A stretch of 64,000 nt of DNA from Cedecea neteri (lineage in GTDB: Bacteria > Pseudomonadota > Gammaproteobacteria > Enterobacterales > Enterobacteriaceae), in assembly GCF_000758305.1 (NCBI RefSeq), contig NZ_CP009458.1, forward strand, positions 248,001 through 312,000, written 5' to 3'. The notes below the pieces were generated by a model that saw nothing but the letters and a program-made list of their open reading frames with translations, made no database searches and was not told the DNA's origin. Numbering within the stretch: position 1 is the first letter of the stretch; every line of letters starts with the position of its first letter. Shown piece after piece: positions 53,811 through 62,210 of the stretch. The translations under genes and the position numbers were made by a program.

Positions 53811-54932
53811 CTAAACAACACCCGAATTTTTCTTATGATCCGACACAATATTGCGCAATAACACGAAGCCGCTGCCGCCTATAAAGCCCACTAGCGTAGC
53901 CAAAACGACAATAAGAGTTTTACCTGGCCCCTCTTTCCTCAGCGGTAGAGAAGGAGCCATTTGGTAACGAAAAGGCTGGAAGTGTACGTCGCTAAATTCG
54001 ACCTTCGCCAGCTTAGTCAAATAGTGCTCACGGTTTTGAACGCTGGCATTAAGCTCTGCCGCATCTTTAAGCGATGACTCGATTTTCAATTTTTCAGCCA
54101 GACCGTCAGCGCCCAGGGCAACCGAATAGTCAGGATCGTCCTTAACCGCCTGCCCATGACTGTATACCGGTTTTTTAATACCGGCAGCGTTGGCCACTTC
54201 CAAAGAGTAACCCAACCGCTGGATATTCACTTTATGCTGATTCGCAAGATTTATCTTATCCAGTTGCAGCCTGTCTTTCTCTACTGCATTTTTCAACTCA
54301 ACGGCATAACGTAAATTTTGAAGCGTATCCTGATTGACACGCCGGGTAATAAAATCAATGTAGCCGCTAAGCACATTCCGGGATTCTTCAGCATTCGGTC
54401 CGGTGAAGCTTAACGTCCATGAAGAATACGATGTCGCATTTGCGAGCTTAGGATCTGCATTATTTACTGCTTTAAATTTAACAGCAGCCCCCTGAATGAC
54501 GCGATGTAATTTAGCTTTATCATTCGCATTTTGTGTATCGACAAGCTGTTTGACATAATTAGAGTTAGCTAAATACTCTTCACGCAATGCCAGGGAATCA
54601 AAATCTTTCAGGAAATTTTGATAAATATGCTCAGCACCATTATTGACAGCAACGTCCAGTACGGTCAGTTGGACCGTTGCACGCTGAAGTTCAATCAGCT
54701 GTGACGCTTCTGGTGGAGTAATCACGGCCTGACTCGACCATTTCTGGGGCATCAGAAAGCTGCCGCATAAACCAGCCAGCACGGCAGACAAGGTGATAGA
54801 CATAATCGTCTTTTTGGCCGCGTATAGCATCCCCAGTAGCTCGATAAGATCGATTTCCTGGTGTGACTCAGCCTCCAGAGGAAATAGACGGGGATCATCC
54901 CTGGTAGTACCTTTCAATCTAAGTTCAGACAT
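53811..54932 (-). CDS. fepE: Wzz/FepE-family polysaccharide chain-length regulator
   Basis: This 373-residue inner-membrane protein matches E. coli FepE (377) in both ends and middle, for example ANAAGIKKPVYSHGQAVKDDPDY and LGADGLAEKLKIES. One membrane helix lies at about residues 42-61, the periplasmic coiled-coil part follows, and a second helix is at about 345-365 after the proline-rich APSLPLRKEGPGK. FepE gives very long O-antigen chains. In K-12 it lies in the enterobactin cluster, so the location here is unusual. The ATG at 54932 (MSELRLKG) was chosen; the frame is open to 54986. AT content is higher than in the neighbours. Confidence 0.88.
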   Translation of the reverse strand: MSELRLKGTTRDDPRLFPLEAESHQEIDLIELLGMLYAAKKTIMSITLSAVLAGLCGSFLMPQKWSSQAVITPPEASQLIELQRATVQLTVLDVAVNNGAEHIYQNFLKDFDSLALREEYLANSNYVKQLVDTQNANDKAKLHRVIQGAAVKFKAVNNADPKLANATSYSSWTLSFTGPNAEESRNVLSGYIDFITRRVNQDTLQNLRYAVELKNAVEKDRLQLDKINLANQHKVNIQRLGYSLEVANAAGIKKPVYSHGQAVKDDPDYSVALGADGLAEKLKIESSLKDAAELNASVQNREHYLTKLAKVEFSDVHFQPFRYQMAPSLPLRKEGPGKTLIVVLATLVGFIGGSGFVLLRNIVSDHKKNSGVV

Positions 54933-55285
54933 GTAAACCAACTCATATATAAGTGCCAGACAAAAAGCTCTGGCTAGAAAACACAATTTTAAAAAAGGAC
55001 AATTACAACAATTTAAGCACTTAAATTTAACATTGAATTTATCACCCTGAGTAAATCGATGTCACCGCAAATGAAAAAGGAGTAATTATAAATTTCCTCC
55101 GTGGAAACATCATTAATATCAATATATAAGGCGATATAATTCTGAAAGCGAATTGATTAAAAAACAAAAACCTCTGATTCGCCGAAAAATAAATAAACCA
55201 GAGGCGTAGCGTAGAGGTATTAGATATTTATTGAAACACACCGGGGGGGTGATAAGTCTTTTCCTACAAGCTACAAAGCAGCTGC
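54933..55285. other. AT-rich intergenic region before the FepE-like gene
   Basis: This stretch of about 350 bases lies between the FepE-like start and the LysR-type stop, both on the minus strand. It should contain the FepE-like promoter, but no clear operator was recognised. The only structure is a hairpin CCTCTG...CAGAGG at 55171-55204. Its base composition is much more AT-rich than the flanking genes. Confidence 0.6.
55160..55204 (-). terminator. Possible terminator of the LysR-type gene
   Basis: On the minus strand CCTCTG and CAGAGG pair around a loop of 22 bases and are followed by TTTTTGTTTTTT. It lies about 80 bases after the LysR-type stop codon. The large loop makes it uncertain. 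Confidence 0.45.
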
Positions 55286-56188
55286 TTACGACAATACCAG
55301 CTCTTCTTCCCCCCAGAACCGGGCAATTTCGGCCTGAACCCAGTCGCTAAAATAACCGACACGCGGCAGCTCCCGCTTGCCCTGGGGGACCTCCAGCCAG
55401 TAGCCGTTCCCGCTTTCAAGCTCCAGCTCCGCCAGCGGCACCAATAACCCGCCACGTAGCTCATTGCGAATCATCATCCTGTCTAGCACTGCGTAACCCG
55501 CCCCGGTCACGCAGGCGTTGATCACCTGATCCTCGGTGCTGAACTCAAGCCCGCCGGAAAGCAGGCTGTCGTTTTCTCCCGTCGCCTCCAGCCAGCGCGA
55601 CCAGTTATCCAGCCGAATCTCGCCATTCAGAATATGCAGCTGCGGCTGTGAGGCCAGCGGTGGGAAAACCCCGTCGATCATCAGCAATGGGCTGGCAACC
55701 AGCAGCAGCTTTTCATGGCACAGCCACTGTCCCCGTCCTTCGCTTTCCTGGCGGGTGCCAAAACGGATAGCGCAGTCAAAATCACTGTATTTCTGCCGGG
55801 TTTCACTGATAAGGGCAATTTGTAGCTGCCCGTTACGCTGGCGAAGTGCCACCAGCCGCGGAGCCAGCCAGCGCGTGGCAAAAGTCGGGGCAACCTGGAG
55901 ACGCAGGTGCTGCAGTGGGTTGCGTAGCTGAACGTGGCACACGCCCTCTTCAAGAATATCCAGCGACTGACGCACCACCGGCAGCAGCAGCATCGCGTCC
56001 TGGGTCAACTCCAGCCCGCTGTGGGTACGCACGAAGAGCAGTTTGCCCAGAAACGCTTCGAGCTGTTTGATTTGCCGACTGGCCGCGCTCTGGGTAATGC
56101 ACAAGGCCTGCGCCGCTTTGCTAAAGCTAAGCGTCCGGCAAGTCTCTTCAAAGACCCTTAACATACTGAGTGACGGGAGTTTTCTCAT
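55286..56188 (-). CDS. LysR-type regulator of the Fae-like operon
   Basis: This 300-residue regulator begins MRKLPSLSMLRVFEETCRTLSFSKAA, with the helix-turn-helix at about residues 18-40 (ALCITQSAASRQIK), and has a typical effector-binding domain (about 88-290). It resembles the GcvA-like branch of the family. It is divergent from the MFS-Fae-AKR-ALDH genes, with about 240 bases between the starts, the usual arrangement of a LysR protein and its target. Starts at 56197 or 56221 are possible; 56188 gives the standard short N-terminus. The inducer is unknown. Confidence 0.87.
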   Translation of the reverse strand: MRKLPSLSMLRVFEETCRTLSFSKAAQALCITQSAASRQIKQLEAFLGKLLFVRTHSGLELTQDAMLLLPVVRQSLDILEEGVCHVQLRNPLQHLRLQVAPTFATRWLAPRLVALRQRNGQLQIALISETRQKYSDFDCAIRFGTRQESEGRGQWLCHEKLLLVASPLLMIDGVFPPLASQPQLHILNGEIRLDNWSRWLEATGENDSLLSGGLEFSTEDQVINACVTGAGYAVLDRMMIRNELRGGLLVPLAELELESGNGYWLEVPQGKRELPRVGYFSDWVQAEIARFWGEEELVLS

Positions 56189-56299
56189 TATTGTCATTAT
56201 CCGCGGGCAAGCGCCAGTCATGTTAATAATATGTTTCTAACCTGCCCTGAAACACCATCCCCCACCGCACCTATTTCTGCAAAACAGGAGGAGGATCAC

Positions 56300-56386
56300 A
56301 TGCGTTTTTTGCCTGGGGGTATGACTAAAACGCACTCGCCTGCTGAGGCGCTTTGCTGCCACATTGTTAACGTACTTGAAACATAA
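56300..56386 (+). CDS. Possible 28-codon leader ORF before the Fae-like operon
   Basis: An ATG at 56300 is preceded at 4 bases by AGGAGGAGGA, an almost ideal ribosome binding site, and opens 28 codons (starting MRFLPGGMTK, ending HIVNVLET) to TAA at 56384-56386. The transporter gene starts 44 bases later with a very similar initiation site, ACAGGAGGAGGCATCATG. The ORF is too short for recognisable homology. It could encode a leader peptide, or the site could be a duplicated initiation region without function. Confidence 0.4.
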   Translation: MRFLPGGMTKTHSPAEALCCHIVNVLET

Positions 56387-56430
56387 AAAATACAAATACC
56401 CTACAAAACCACCTCACAGGAGGAGGCATC

Positions 56431-57792
56431 ATGTCCCACCTGACACAACAGTACACCCGTATGGATGACGTGCCGTTAAACCGTTTCCATATCAAAATCG
56501 CCGGCCTGACCTTCGGCGCACACTTTACCGACGGCTACGTGCTCGGCGTCATCGGCTTCGCGCTGGCCCAGATCAAACCTCAAATGGGGTTAACCCCCTT
56601 CTGGGAAGGGATGCTCGGCAGCTCGGCGTTGATCGGCCTGTTTCTCGGCAGCCTGGTGTTGGGCTGGATCTCCGATTACGTTGGCCGCCAGAAGATCTTC
56701 TGCTTCAGCTTCGTGGTGATCACGCTCGCTTCGGCGCTGCAGTTTTTCGCCACAACGCCAGAACAGTTGTTCTTTTTGCGGGTAATGGTCGGCATCGGCC
56801 TCGGCGGCGACTTCTCCGTCGGCCACACCATGCTGGCGGAGTTTTCCCCCCGTAAACACCGCGGAGTGCTGCTCGGTTCATTCAGTGTGATCTGGACCTT
56901 TGGCTACGTGGCCGCAGGCTTTGCCGGACACTTCTTAACGGCGCTTGGCCCGGACGCCTGGCGCTGGCTGCTCTCTTCTTCCGCCCTACCCGCGCTGATT
57001 ATCCTGCTGATGCGCATCGGCACGCCGGAATCCCCACGCTGGCTGATGGGCAAGGGGCGACGAGAACAAGCAATGGCGATTGTCCATAAACACTTCGGCC
57101 CTAACGTGCTGCTGGTGGATGAAGCCCCCGTCGCCTCAAAACAGCGCTTTATGTCTCTGTTCGGGCCGAAATACCGCCGCCGCACCGCCTTCAACAGTCT
57201 GTTTTTTGTCTGCCTGGTGATCCCGTATTTCGCCATCTACACCTTCCTGCCGTCGATTCTGCAGGTGATGGGCCTGAACAATAACTTCACCACCGACCTG
57301 CTGCTGAACGCCCTGCTGATCGTCGGCGCCCTCGTGGGGATCCTGTTGACCGTCGTTTGCTCACGTCGTGGCTTCCTGATCGGTTCATTTGTCTTCCTCG
57401 CCGCCTGCCTGGTGATGCTCAGCATCATTCCGGTCAGCCAGTCAGGCTGGCTAATTCTGTTCTTTGCCGCATTCACTTTGGTGATGTCAGCGGTCAGCAA
57501 TCTGGTGGGCGTCTTCCCGGCAGAAAGCTTCCCAACGGAAGTGCGCTCGATGGGCGTCGGTTTTGCCACCTCAATGAGCCGCCTCGGCTCTGCCATCGGT
57601 ACCGGTTTACTGCCGCTGGCCATTCTGAATTACGGCATGCAGGCCACCACCGCCATGCTGGCGCTGATCCTCATCATCGGTGCCGTTGTCTCTCTCGCCT
57701 GGGCGCCTGAAACCAAAGGGTTAACCCTGGTGGATGCCGCTCACGATCCGGCCCAGCGCCACGGCAATGCCGCCGCTGAACCGGCTAAATAA
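56431..57792 (+). CDS. MFS metabolite:H+ symporter, first gene of the Fae-like operon
   Basis: This 453-residue membrane protein has about 12 segments and the sugar/metabolite porter signatures ISDYVGRQKIF (after segment 2), MVGIGLGGDFSVGHTMLAEFSP (segment 4) and GTPESPRWLMGKGR (after segment 6). It resembles E. coli YdjE, YdjK and YaaU, proton-linked importers of uncertain substrates. The ATG has AGGAGGAGG upstream. It is 26 bases before the Fae-like gene, so it probably brings in the substrate that the next three enzymes process. Confidence 0.9.
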   Translation: MSHLTQQYTRMDDVPLNRFHIKIAGLTFGAHFTDGYVLGVIGFALAQIKPQMGLTPFWEGMLGSSALIGLFLGSLVLGWISDYVGRQKIFCFSFVVITLASALQFFATTPEQLFFLRVMVGIGLGGDFSVGHTMLAEFSPRKHRGVLLGSFSVIWTFGYVAAGFAGHFLTALGPDAWRWLLSSSALPALIILLMRIGTPESPRWLMGKGRREQAMAIVHKHFGPNVLLVDEAPVASKQRFMSLFGPKYRRRTAFNSLFFVCLVIPYFAIYTFLPSILQVMGLNNNFTTDLLLNALLIVGALVGILLTVVCSRRGFLIGSFVFLAACLVMLSIIPVSQSGWLILFFAAFTLVMSAVSNLVGVFPAESFPTEVRSMGVGFATSMSRLGSAIGTGLLPLAILNYGMQATTAMLALILIIGAVVSLAWAPETKGLTLVDAAHDPAQRHGNAAAEPAK

Positions 57793-57818
57793 CGCTCACG
57801 CTTAACAGGAGAAGTCTC

Positions 57819-58322
57819 GTGGAAATGTATATCGGAGAAGGGTTTGAAGGTAACGGCGTTAACGCCTCGCACATCAACATCATGATTGGCCCACGCAGCG
57901 GCGTGGTTGGCCAGGCGTTTTCCAGCAGCCTCGCTTCGCCAAGTCAGGGTCACTGCCCGTTTATGGTGGTGATCAAGCCTAACGTTCCGGCCAAACCGAT
58001 GACGCTGTACGTCAACAAAGCGGAAATCAGCGGCGAGCTGCACGGCAACGCTACCTGGGGGGCTTCTCAGGCCGCCATTGCCAAAGCGGTCACCGAAGCG
58101 CTGCTGGACGGCACGCTGCCGCCGGAAGCGGAAGACAACTGGTGCATCGTCACCGCCAACTGGGTGAACCCCGGTTGCAACGATATCGATGAGGTGTACC
58201 ACAACAACTACCGCGCCTGCCGTCAGGCCATCCGCGCGGCGATGGGCAAATTGCCGCAGCGCAGCCAGATTGCTGACGCCCTGCCGCAGCTCGGCAACCC
58301 TTTCTACACCCCTAAAGCCTGA
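57819..58322 (+). CDS. Formaldehyde-activating enzyme (Fae) family protein
   Basis: This 167-residue protein aligns with methylotroph Fae (about 170): IGEGFEGNG, then ASHINIMIGPRSG, AFSSSLASP, KPNVPAKPMTLYVNKAEI, WGASQAAIAKAV and a C-terminal NNYRACRQAI. H18 lines up with the catalytic His22 of Methylorubrum Fae. Fae joins formaldehyde to tetrahydromethanopterin, a cofactor enterobacteria are not known to make, so the acceptor or reaction here may differ. The GTG at 57819 follows AGGAG by 7 bases; an ATG at 57825 is the alternative. The AKR gene starts 9 bases after the stop. Confidence 0.85.
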   Translation: MEMYIGEGFEGNGVNASHINIMIGPRSGVVGQAFSSSLASPSQGHCPFMVVIKPNVPAKPMTLYVNKAEISGELHGNATWGASQAAIAKAVTEALLDGTLPPEAEDNWCIVTANWVNPGCNDIDEVYHNNYRACRQAIRAAMGKLPQRSQIADALPQLGNPFYTPKA

Positions 58323-58331
58323 GGAGGCGAA

Positions 58332-59375
58332 ATGGAATACGTCAATCTGGGCCACAGCGGCCTGAAAGTCTCTCGCCTGTGCCTCGGCACCATGAACATG
58401 GGAAGCAAACAGTGGAAACCGTGGATTTTTGATGAGTCGCAAAGCGAGCCGCTGATCCGCCACGCGCTGGAGTCCGGCATTAACTTTATCGACCTCGCGG
58501 ACTTCTACTCCAGCGGCGCGGGGGAGGAAGTGGTTGGCAACGTGTTAAAACGCATTGCCCGCCGCGATGACCTGGTCCTCACCACCAAAGTCGGCTACCC
58601 GATCGGCACCGGCTTTAACAACCAGGGCCATTCACGCAAGCACATCATGGAAAGCATCGACGGCAGCCTGAAGCGCCTCGGCACCGACTACGTCGATATC
58701 TACATGCTGCACTACTTCGATGTGAATACGCCTGTCGAAGAGACCTGGGCGGCGATGAACGATATCGTGCGCAGCGGCAAAGCGCGTTACGTCGGCGTTT
58801 CCACCATGTACACCTGGCAGTTGGCGAAAATCCTTTGGTGCTGCGAGCGCTACGGCTACGCGAAACCCATCAACATGCAGCTGCAGCTGAACTGCGCCTA
58901 CCGCGAAGAAGAGCGGGAAATGATCCCCTTCTGCCGCGACCAGGGGTTAGGCGTGTCAGTCTTTAGCCCTCTCGCTCGCGGCCTGCTGAGCTGCGACTTT
59001 ACCTCCGTGCGCAACCAGACCGACTTCTTCACCCAGGAGATGTATGCGGACATCACCTCCCGCAACGTCGCGCAATCCGTCAGCCATGTAGCTCAGCTGC
59101 GCGGCCTGCCTCCGGCGCAAATTGCTCAGGCGTGGGTCCTGAACCATCCGGGCGTGGACTGTATGCTGGTTGGCGCGGATTCCGTCCAGCAAATTGACAG
59201 CGCAGTTGCCGCGCTCGGTACACCGCTGGATGAAGATGAGCGTTATGAACTGGAGCGCAACTACACGCCGTGCGACGTCATCAACGACTACACCGCAGGC
59301 AAACGTATTGCGCGTGAGAGCCGCGCCGCTCGCGGCCTGTTTATCGACAACGTAACCACAAGGAATATCGCATGA
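58332..59375 (+). CDS. Aldo/keto reductase in the Fae-like operon
   Basis: This 347-residue NAD(P)H oxidoreductase has the full tetrad D54, Y59, K86 and H127 in FIDLADFYSSGAGE, TTKVG and YMLHYFD. It belongs to the large AKR group with Tas, YajO and YdjG. GAGGAGGCGAA precedes the ATG. Its stop overlaps the aldehyde dehydrogenase start by 4 bases (ATGA), so the two enzymes are probably made in similar amounts and may act on the same carbonyl compound. The substrate is unknown. Confidence 0.92.
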   Translation: MEYVNLGHSGLKVSRLCLGTMNMGSKQWKPWIFDESQSEPLIRHALESGINFIDLADFYSSGAGEEVVGNVLKRIARRDDLVLTTKVGYPIGTGFNNQGHSRKHIMESIDGSLKRLGTDYVDIYMLHYFDVNTPVEETWAAMNDIVRSGKARYVGVSTMYTWQLAKILWCCERYGYAKPINMQLQLNCAYREEEREMIPFCRDQGLGVSVFSPLARGLLSCDFTSVRNQTDFFTQEMYADITSRNVAQSVSHVAQLRGLPPAQIAQAWVLNHPGVDCMLVGADSVQQIDSAVAALGTPLDEDERYELERNYTPCDVINDYTAGKRIARESRAARGLFIDNVTTRNIA

Positions 59376-60817
59376 GCAGCTTTGACGCACTGGTTCGTAC
59401 CGGCTGGTACTGCAACGGTGAATGGCGGGACGCCGACGAGCGCTATGCCGTATTAAACCCGGCAACCGATGAAGTGGTGGCTCAGGTAGCCAACGCCGGA
59501 GCAAAAGAAACCGAGGCGGCGATTGCCGCAGCCCATTCCGCCCTACCCGCCTGGCGAGCATTAACCGCCAAAGCCCGTTCACAGATCCTCCAGCGCTGGT
59601 TCGCGCTAATCATGGAGCATCAGGCCGAACTGGCGGAACTGATGGTCACCGAACAGGGCAAAGTGCTGGCGGAAGCCAAAGGCGAAGTGGCCTACGCCGC
59701 CAGCTTTATCGAATGGTTTGCCGAGGAAGCCAAACGCGCCAACGGCAAAACCATTCCTTCCACAAAAGCGGGTAACCAAATCCTCACCTTCAAGGAGCCG
59801 GTTGGCGTGGTCGCGGCTATCACCCCATGGAACTTCCCGCTGGCGATGCTGACCCGCAAACTCGGCCCTGCGCTGGCGGCGGGCTGCACCGCCGTGATTA
59901 AACCGGCGAACGAAACGCCGCTTTCGGCCTTCGCGCTTATCGTGCTCGCCGAACAGGCAGGCGTCCCGGCGGGCGTGATTAACGCCGTCACCGGTGACAC
60001 CGTGGCAATCGGCAGCACGCTGATGGCAAGCCCAACGGTACGTAAAATCTCCTTCACCGGCTCCACGCCAACCGGCAAGCTGCTGATGCGCCAGGCGGCG
60101 GATACCGTGAAAAAACTGTCGCTGGAGCTGGGCGGTAACGCGCCGTTTATCGTCTTTGACGATGCGGACATTGACGCCGCCGTGGAGGGCGCGATGGCCG
60201 CCAAATTCCGCAACAGCGGGCAGACCTGCGTGTGCGTTAACCGTTTCTACATCCAGGCCGGCGTGTATGAGCAGTTTGTGGAGAAGCTCGCCGCCGCCGC
60301 TCGTGCGCTGAAAGTTGCCCCTGGCCTGACGCCGGGTGCTCAGCAAGGGCCGCTGATTCACCAGAAAGCGGTTGAGAAAGTGGAAGCCCACGTGAAGGAC
60401 GCCCTTGAGCACGGCGCACGCCTTCTGTGCGGCGGCGAACGTCACGCCCTCGGCGCATCGTTCTACCAGCCTACCGTGCTGGCCGACGCTACCGAAGCCA
60501 TGCTGCTGGCCCGCGAGGAGACCTTCGGCCCGCTGGCAGCCTGCTTCCGCTTCAGCGGTGAACTGGAGGCGATTGAGCGCGCCAACGCCACACCGTTTGG
60601 CCTGGCCGCCTATCTCTACACCCGCGATCTGGCTCGCGCCTTCCGCGTCACCCAGCAGTTGGAAAGCGGCATGGTTGGCGTTAACGAAGGCATAATTTCC
60701 ACGGAAGTCGCACCTTTCGGCGGCGTGAAGGAGTCCGGTCTCGGCCGCGAAGGCTCCGATTGCGGGCTGGAAGAGTACCTGGAGACCAAATATGTGAATC
60801 TGGGGGGATTACTGTAG
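59372..60817 (+). CDS. NAD(P)-dependent aldehyde dehydrogenase, GabD-like
   Basis: This 481-residue dehydrogenase has the catalytic C286 and neighbouring C288 in FRNSGQTCVCVN, the general base E252 in SLELGGNAPFI, N154 in TPWNFPLAM and the cofactor loop SFTGSTPTGK. The pair of cysteines is typical of succinate-semialdehyde dehydrogenases (GabD), and PFGGVKESGLGREGS is near the end. It ends the MFS-Fae-AKR-ALDH operon and would oxidise an aldehyde to an acid. Specificity for succinate semialdehyde is not certain. Confidence 0.93.
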   Translation: MSSFDALVRTGWYCNGEWRDADERYAVLNPATDEVVAQVANAGAKETEAAIAAAHSALPAWRALTAKARSQILQRWFALIMEHQAELAELMVTEQGKVLAEAKGEVAYAASFIEWFAEEAKRANGKTIPSTKAGNQILTFKEPVGVVAAITPWNFPLAMLTRKLGPALAAGCTAVIKPANETPLSAFALIVLAEQAGVPAGVINAVTGDTVAIGSTLMASPTVRKISFTGSTPTGKLLMRQAADTVKKLSLELGGNAPFIVFDDADIDAAVEGAMAAKFRNSGQTCVCVNRFYIQAGVYEQFVEKLAAAARALKVAPGLTPGAQQGPLIHQKAVEKVEAHVKDALEHGARLLCGGERHALGASFYQPTVLADATEAMLLAREETFGPLAACFRFSGELEAIERANATPFGLAAYLYTRDLARAFRVTQQLESGMVGVNEGIISTEVAPFGGVKESGLGREGSDCGLEEYLETKYVNLGGLL

Positions 60818-60868
60818 CAGCGAATACGGTTTGTGTTGGCTCGCTTATGGTGCCGTTCACCGGGAAAG

Positions 60869-60969
60869 CCCCTCACCCCGGCCCTCTCCCCAGAGGGGAG
60901 AGGGGGAAAACAACAGAGTAGTATTCTATTTATCCCCTCTCCCTTTCAGGGAGAGGGTTAGGGTGAGGG
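60869..60969. repeat. GC-rich palindromic repeat (same family as in lysA-lysR)
   Basis: CCCCTCACCCCGGCCCTCTCCCC at 60869-60891 is inverted at 60949-60969 as GGGAGAGGGTTAGGGTGAGGG; inside are two smaller palindromes, CCCTCTCCCC-AGA-GGGGAGAGGG (60882-60904) and CCCTCTCCCTTTCAGGGAGAGGG (60936-60958). It lies between the convergent aldehyde dehydrogenase and MFS genes and could act as a transcription end. The arms match the palindrome at 50457-50498. Confidence 0.85.
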
Positions 60970-60989
60970 TCATCCCTGTACCAATAGCA

Positions 60990-62117
60990 TTACCCTGGCC
61001 GATATCCCCGCCCCACGAGCACCACACCCACGGCGCAAACCACCAGCGTCATCCCCAACTGCTGAACCCAGCCGGACACCATCAGGCCCATGCCGATCGG
61101 TAAATAGTAAGCAAAACCGAAAAGCGCCCCGGCCGTTCCCCGGCAATCGGCATAGGCACTAAGCGCAGTGCCGAGCACCACCGGAATCGCCATTGAGAAC
61201 GCGATCATCACCAGAAACATTGGTGCCAAAAACCAGAGGTTGTGCATCAATCCCCAGACGCTAAGACTTCCCACCAGCCCGATGCCACTCGCTAAATTCA
61301 GCAACGCTTTGGCGTTTAAATTTCGTTTCATCAGCAGATGATTAAGCTGCGCTCCCGTCAAAGATCCCAGCGCCAGCACGCTCCCGGTCAGGCCAAAAGC
61401 CCTGGGGCCAAAACCTAAGGATTGAAACAGGAAAGGGGCCTGGCTGTAGTAGCTGAACAGACTGATATTGAACAGCGCCACCAGCCCGGTTGCCCGCCAG
61501 ATCTGCCTGTCCCGCAGCAGACGCCACATCACCGCTATAACCCCTTGCCGGGCATGTTTTGGCGGCCTCGTTTCTTCAAGCTGCCACGTACTCCAGACAA
61601 GCAGAGCAATCGCCAAACCAGCCAGCAGGTAAAAGACGCCTTCAAAACCTGCGGCAGAAACGATCATCCCACCCAGCCAAAGTCCCAGCGCCGGGCTCAC
61701 CGCCAGCGCGATGCCCATAAAGGAAAAGATCCGCGCCAGTTCGCTGCCGCTAAAACGATCTCGCAGCACCGTTTGAGTCACGACCGATCCTGTTGCTGCT
61801 CCAAAAGCTGCCAGCATCCGGGCCACCAACAGCAGCATAAAATGCGACGTCATCAGTGCAGCAACCGCACCTGCCGCATAGCAAAGCAGCCCCAGCAGCA
61901 GCGCCGGTTTACGGCCCAGGAGATCGCAGATCCTCCCCCAAAAAAGCACACCGGCGGCAAAGCCAAAAAAGTACAGCGAGAGCGTCCAGCCCGCGTCCAC
62001 GGCAGTAACAGAAAAATGCCGGGCGATATCGGTCAGCGCCGGACTATAAAGCGTTTCCACCACTTGCGGAAACATCAGCAGCGCCGTTAAAAGCGCCATG
62101 CCACGAGGTATGTTCAC
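60990..62117 (-). CDS. MFS multidrug-type transporter, Bcr/CflA-like
   Basis: This 375-residue protein has about 12 membrane segments. FPQVVETLYSPALTDIARHFSV and GRICDLLGRKPALLLGL fit the Bcr/CflA/drug:H+ antiporter-1 group. It is divergent from an AraC-type gene, with 93 bases between the starts, so that regulator probably controls it. This arrangement resembles E. coli nimT-nimR (yeaN-yeaM), though the sequence family of NimT is different from what can be claimed here. The substrate is unknown. Confidence 0.87.
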   Translation of the reverse strand: MNIPRGMALLTALLMFPQVVETLYSPALTDIARHFSVTAVDAGWTLSLYFFGFAAGVLFWGRICDLLGRKPALLLGLLCYAAGAVAALMTSHFMLLLVARMLAAFGAATGSVVTQTVLRDRFSGSELARIFSFMGIALAVSPALGLWLGGMIVSAAGFEGVFYLLAGLAIALLVWSTWQLEETRPPKHARQGVIAVMWRLLRDRQIWRATGLVALFNISLFSYYSQAPFLFQSLGFGPRAFGLTGSVLALGSLTGAQLNHLLMKRNLNAKALLNLASGIGLVGSLSVWGLMHNLWFLAPMFLVMIAFSMAIPVVLGTALSAYADCRGTAGALFGFAYYLPIGMGLMVSGWVQQLGMTLVVCAVGVVLVGRGYRPG

Positions 62118-62210
62118 CCTGCGTCCTCCTTAAAAAGAGGCGCTATTGTAGGCAAGCGGCAAATGCACCATTATAAACATCATGACATTTAATATCGGAA
62201 ATCAGACATC

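Noticed and set aside
55196..55215. ops/JUMPstart-like sequence GAGGCGTAGCGT before the FepE-like gene
   Set aside because: It lacks one G of the ops core GGCGGTAGCGT and is on the strand opposite to the FepE-like gene, so RfaH recruitment there is not supported.
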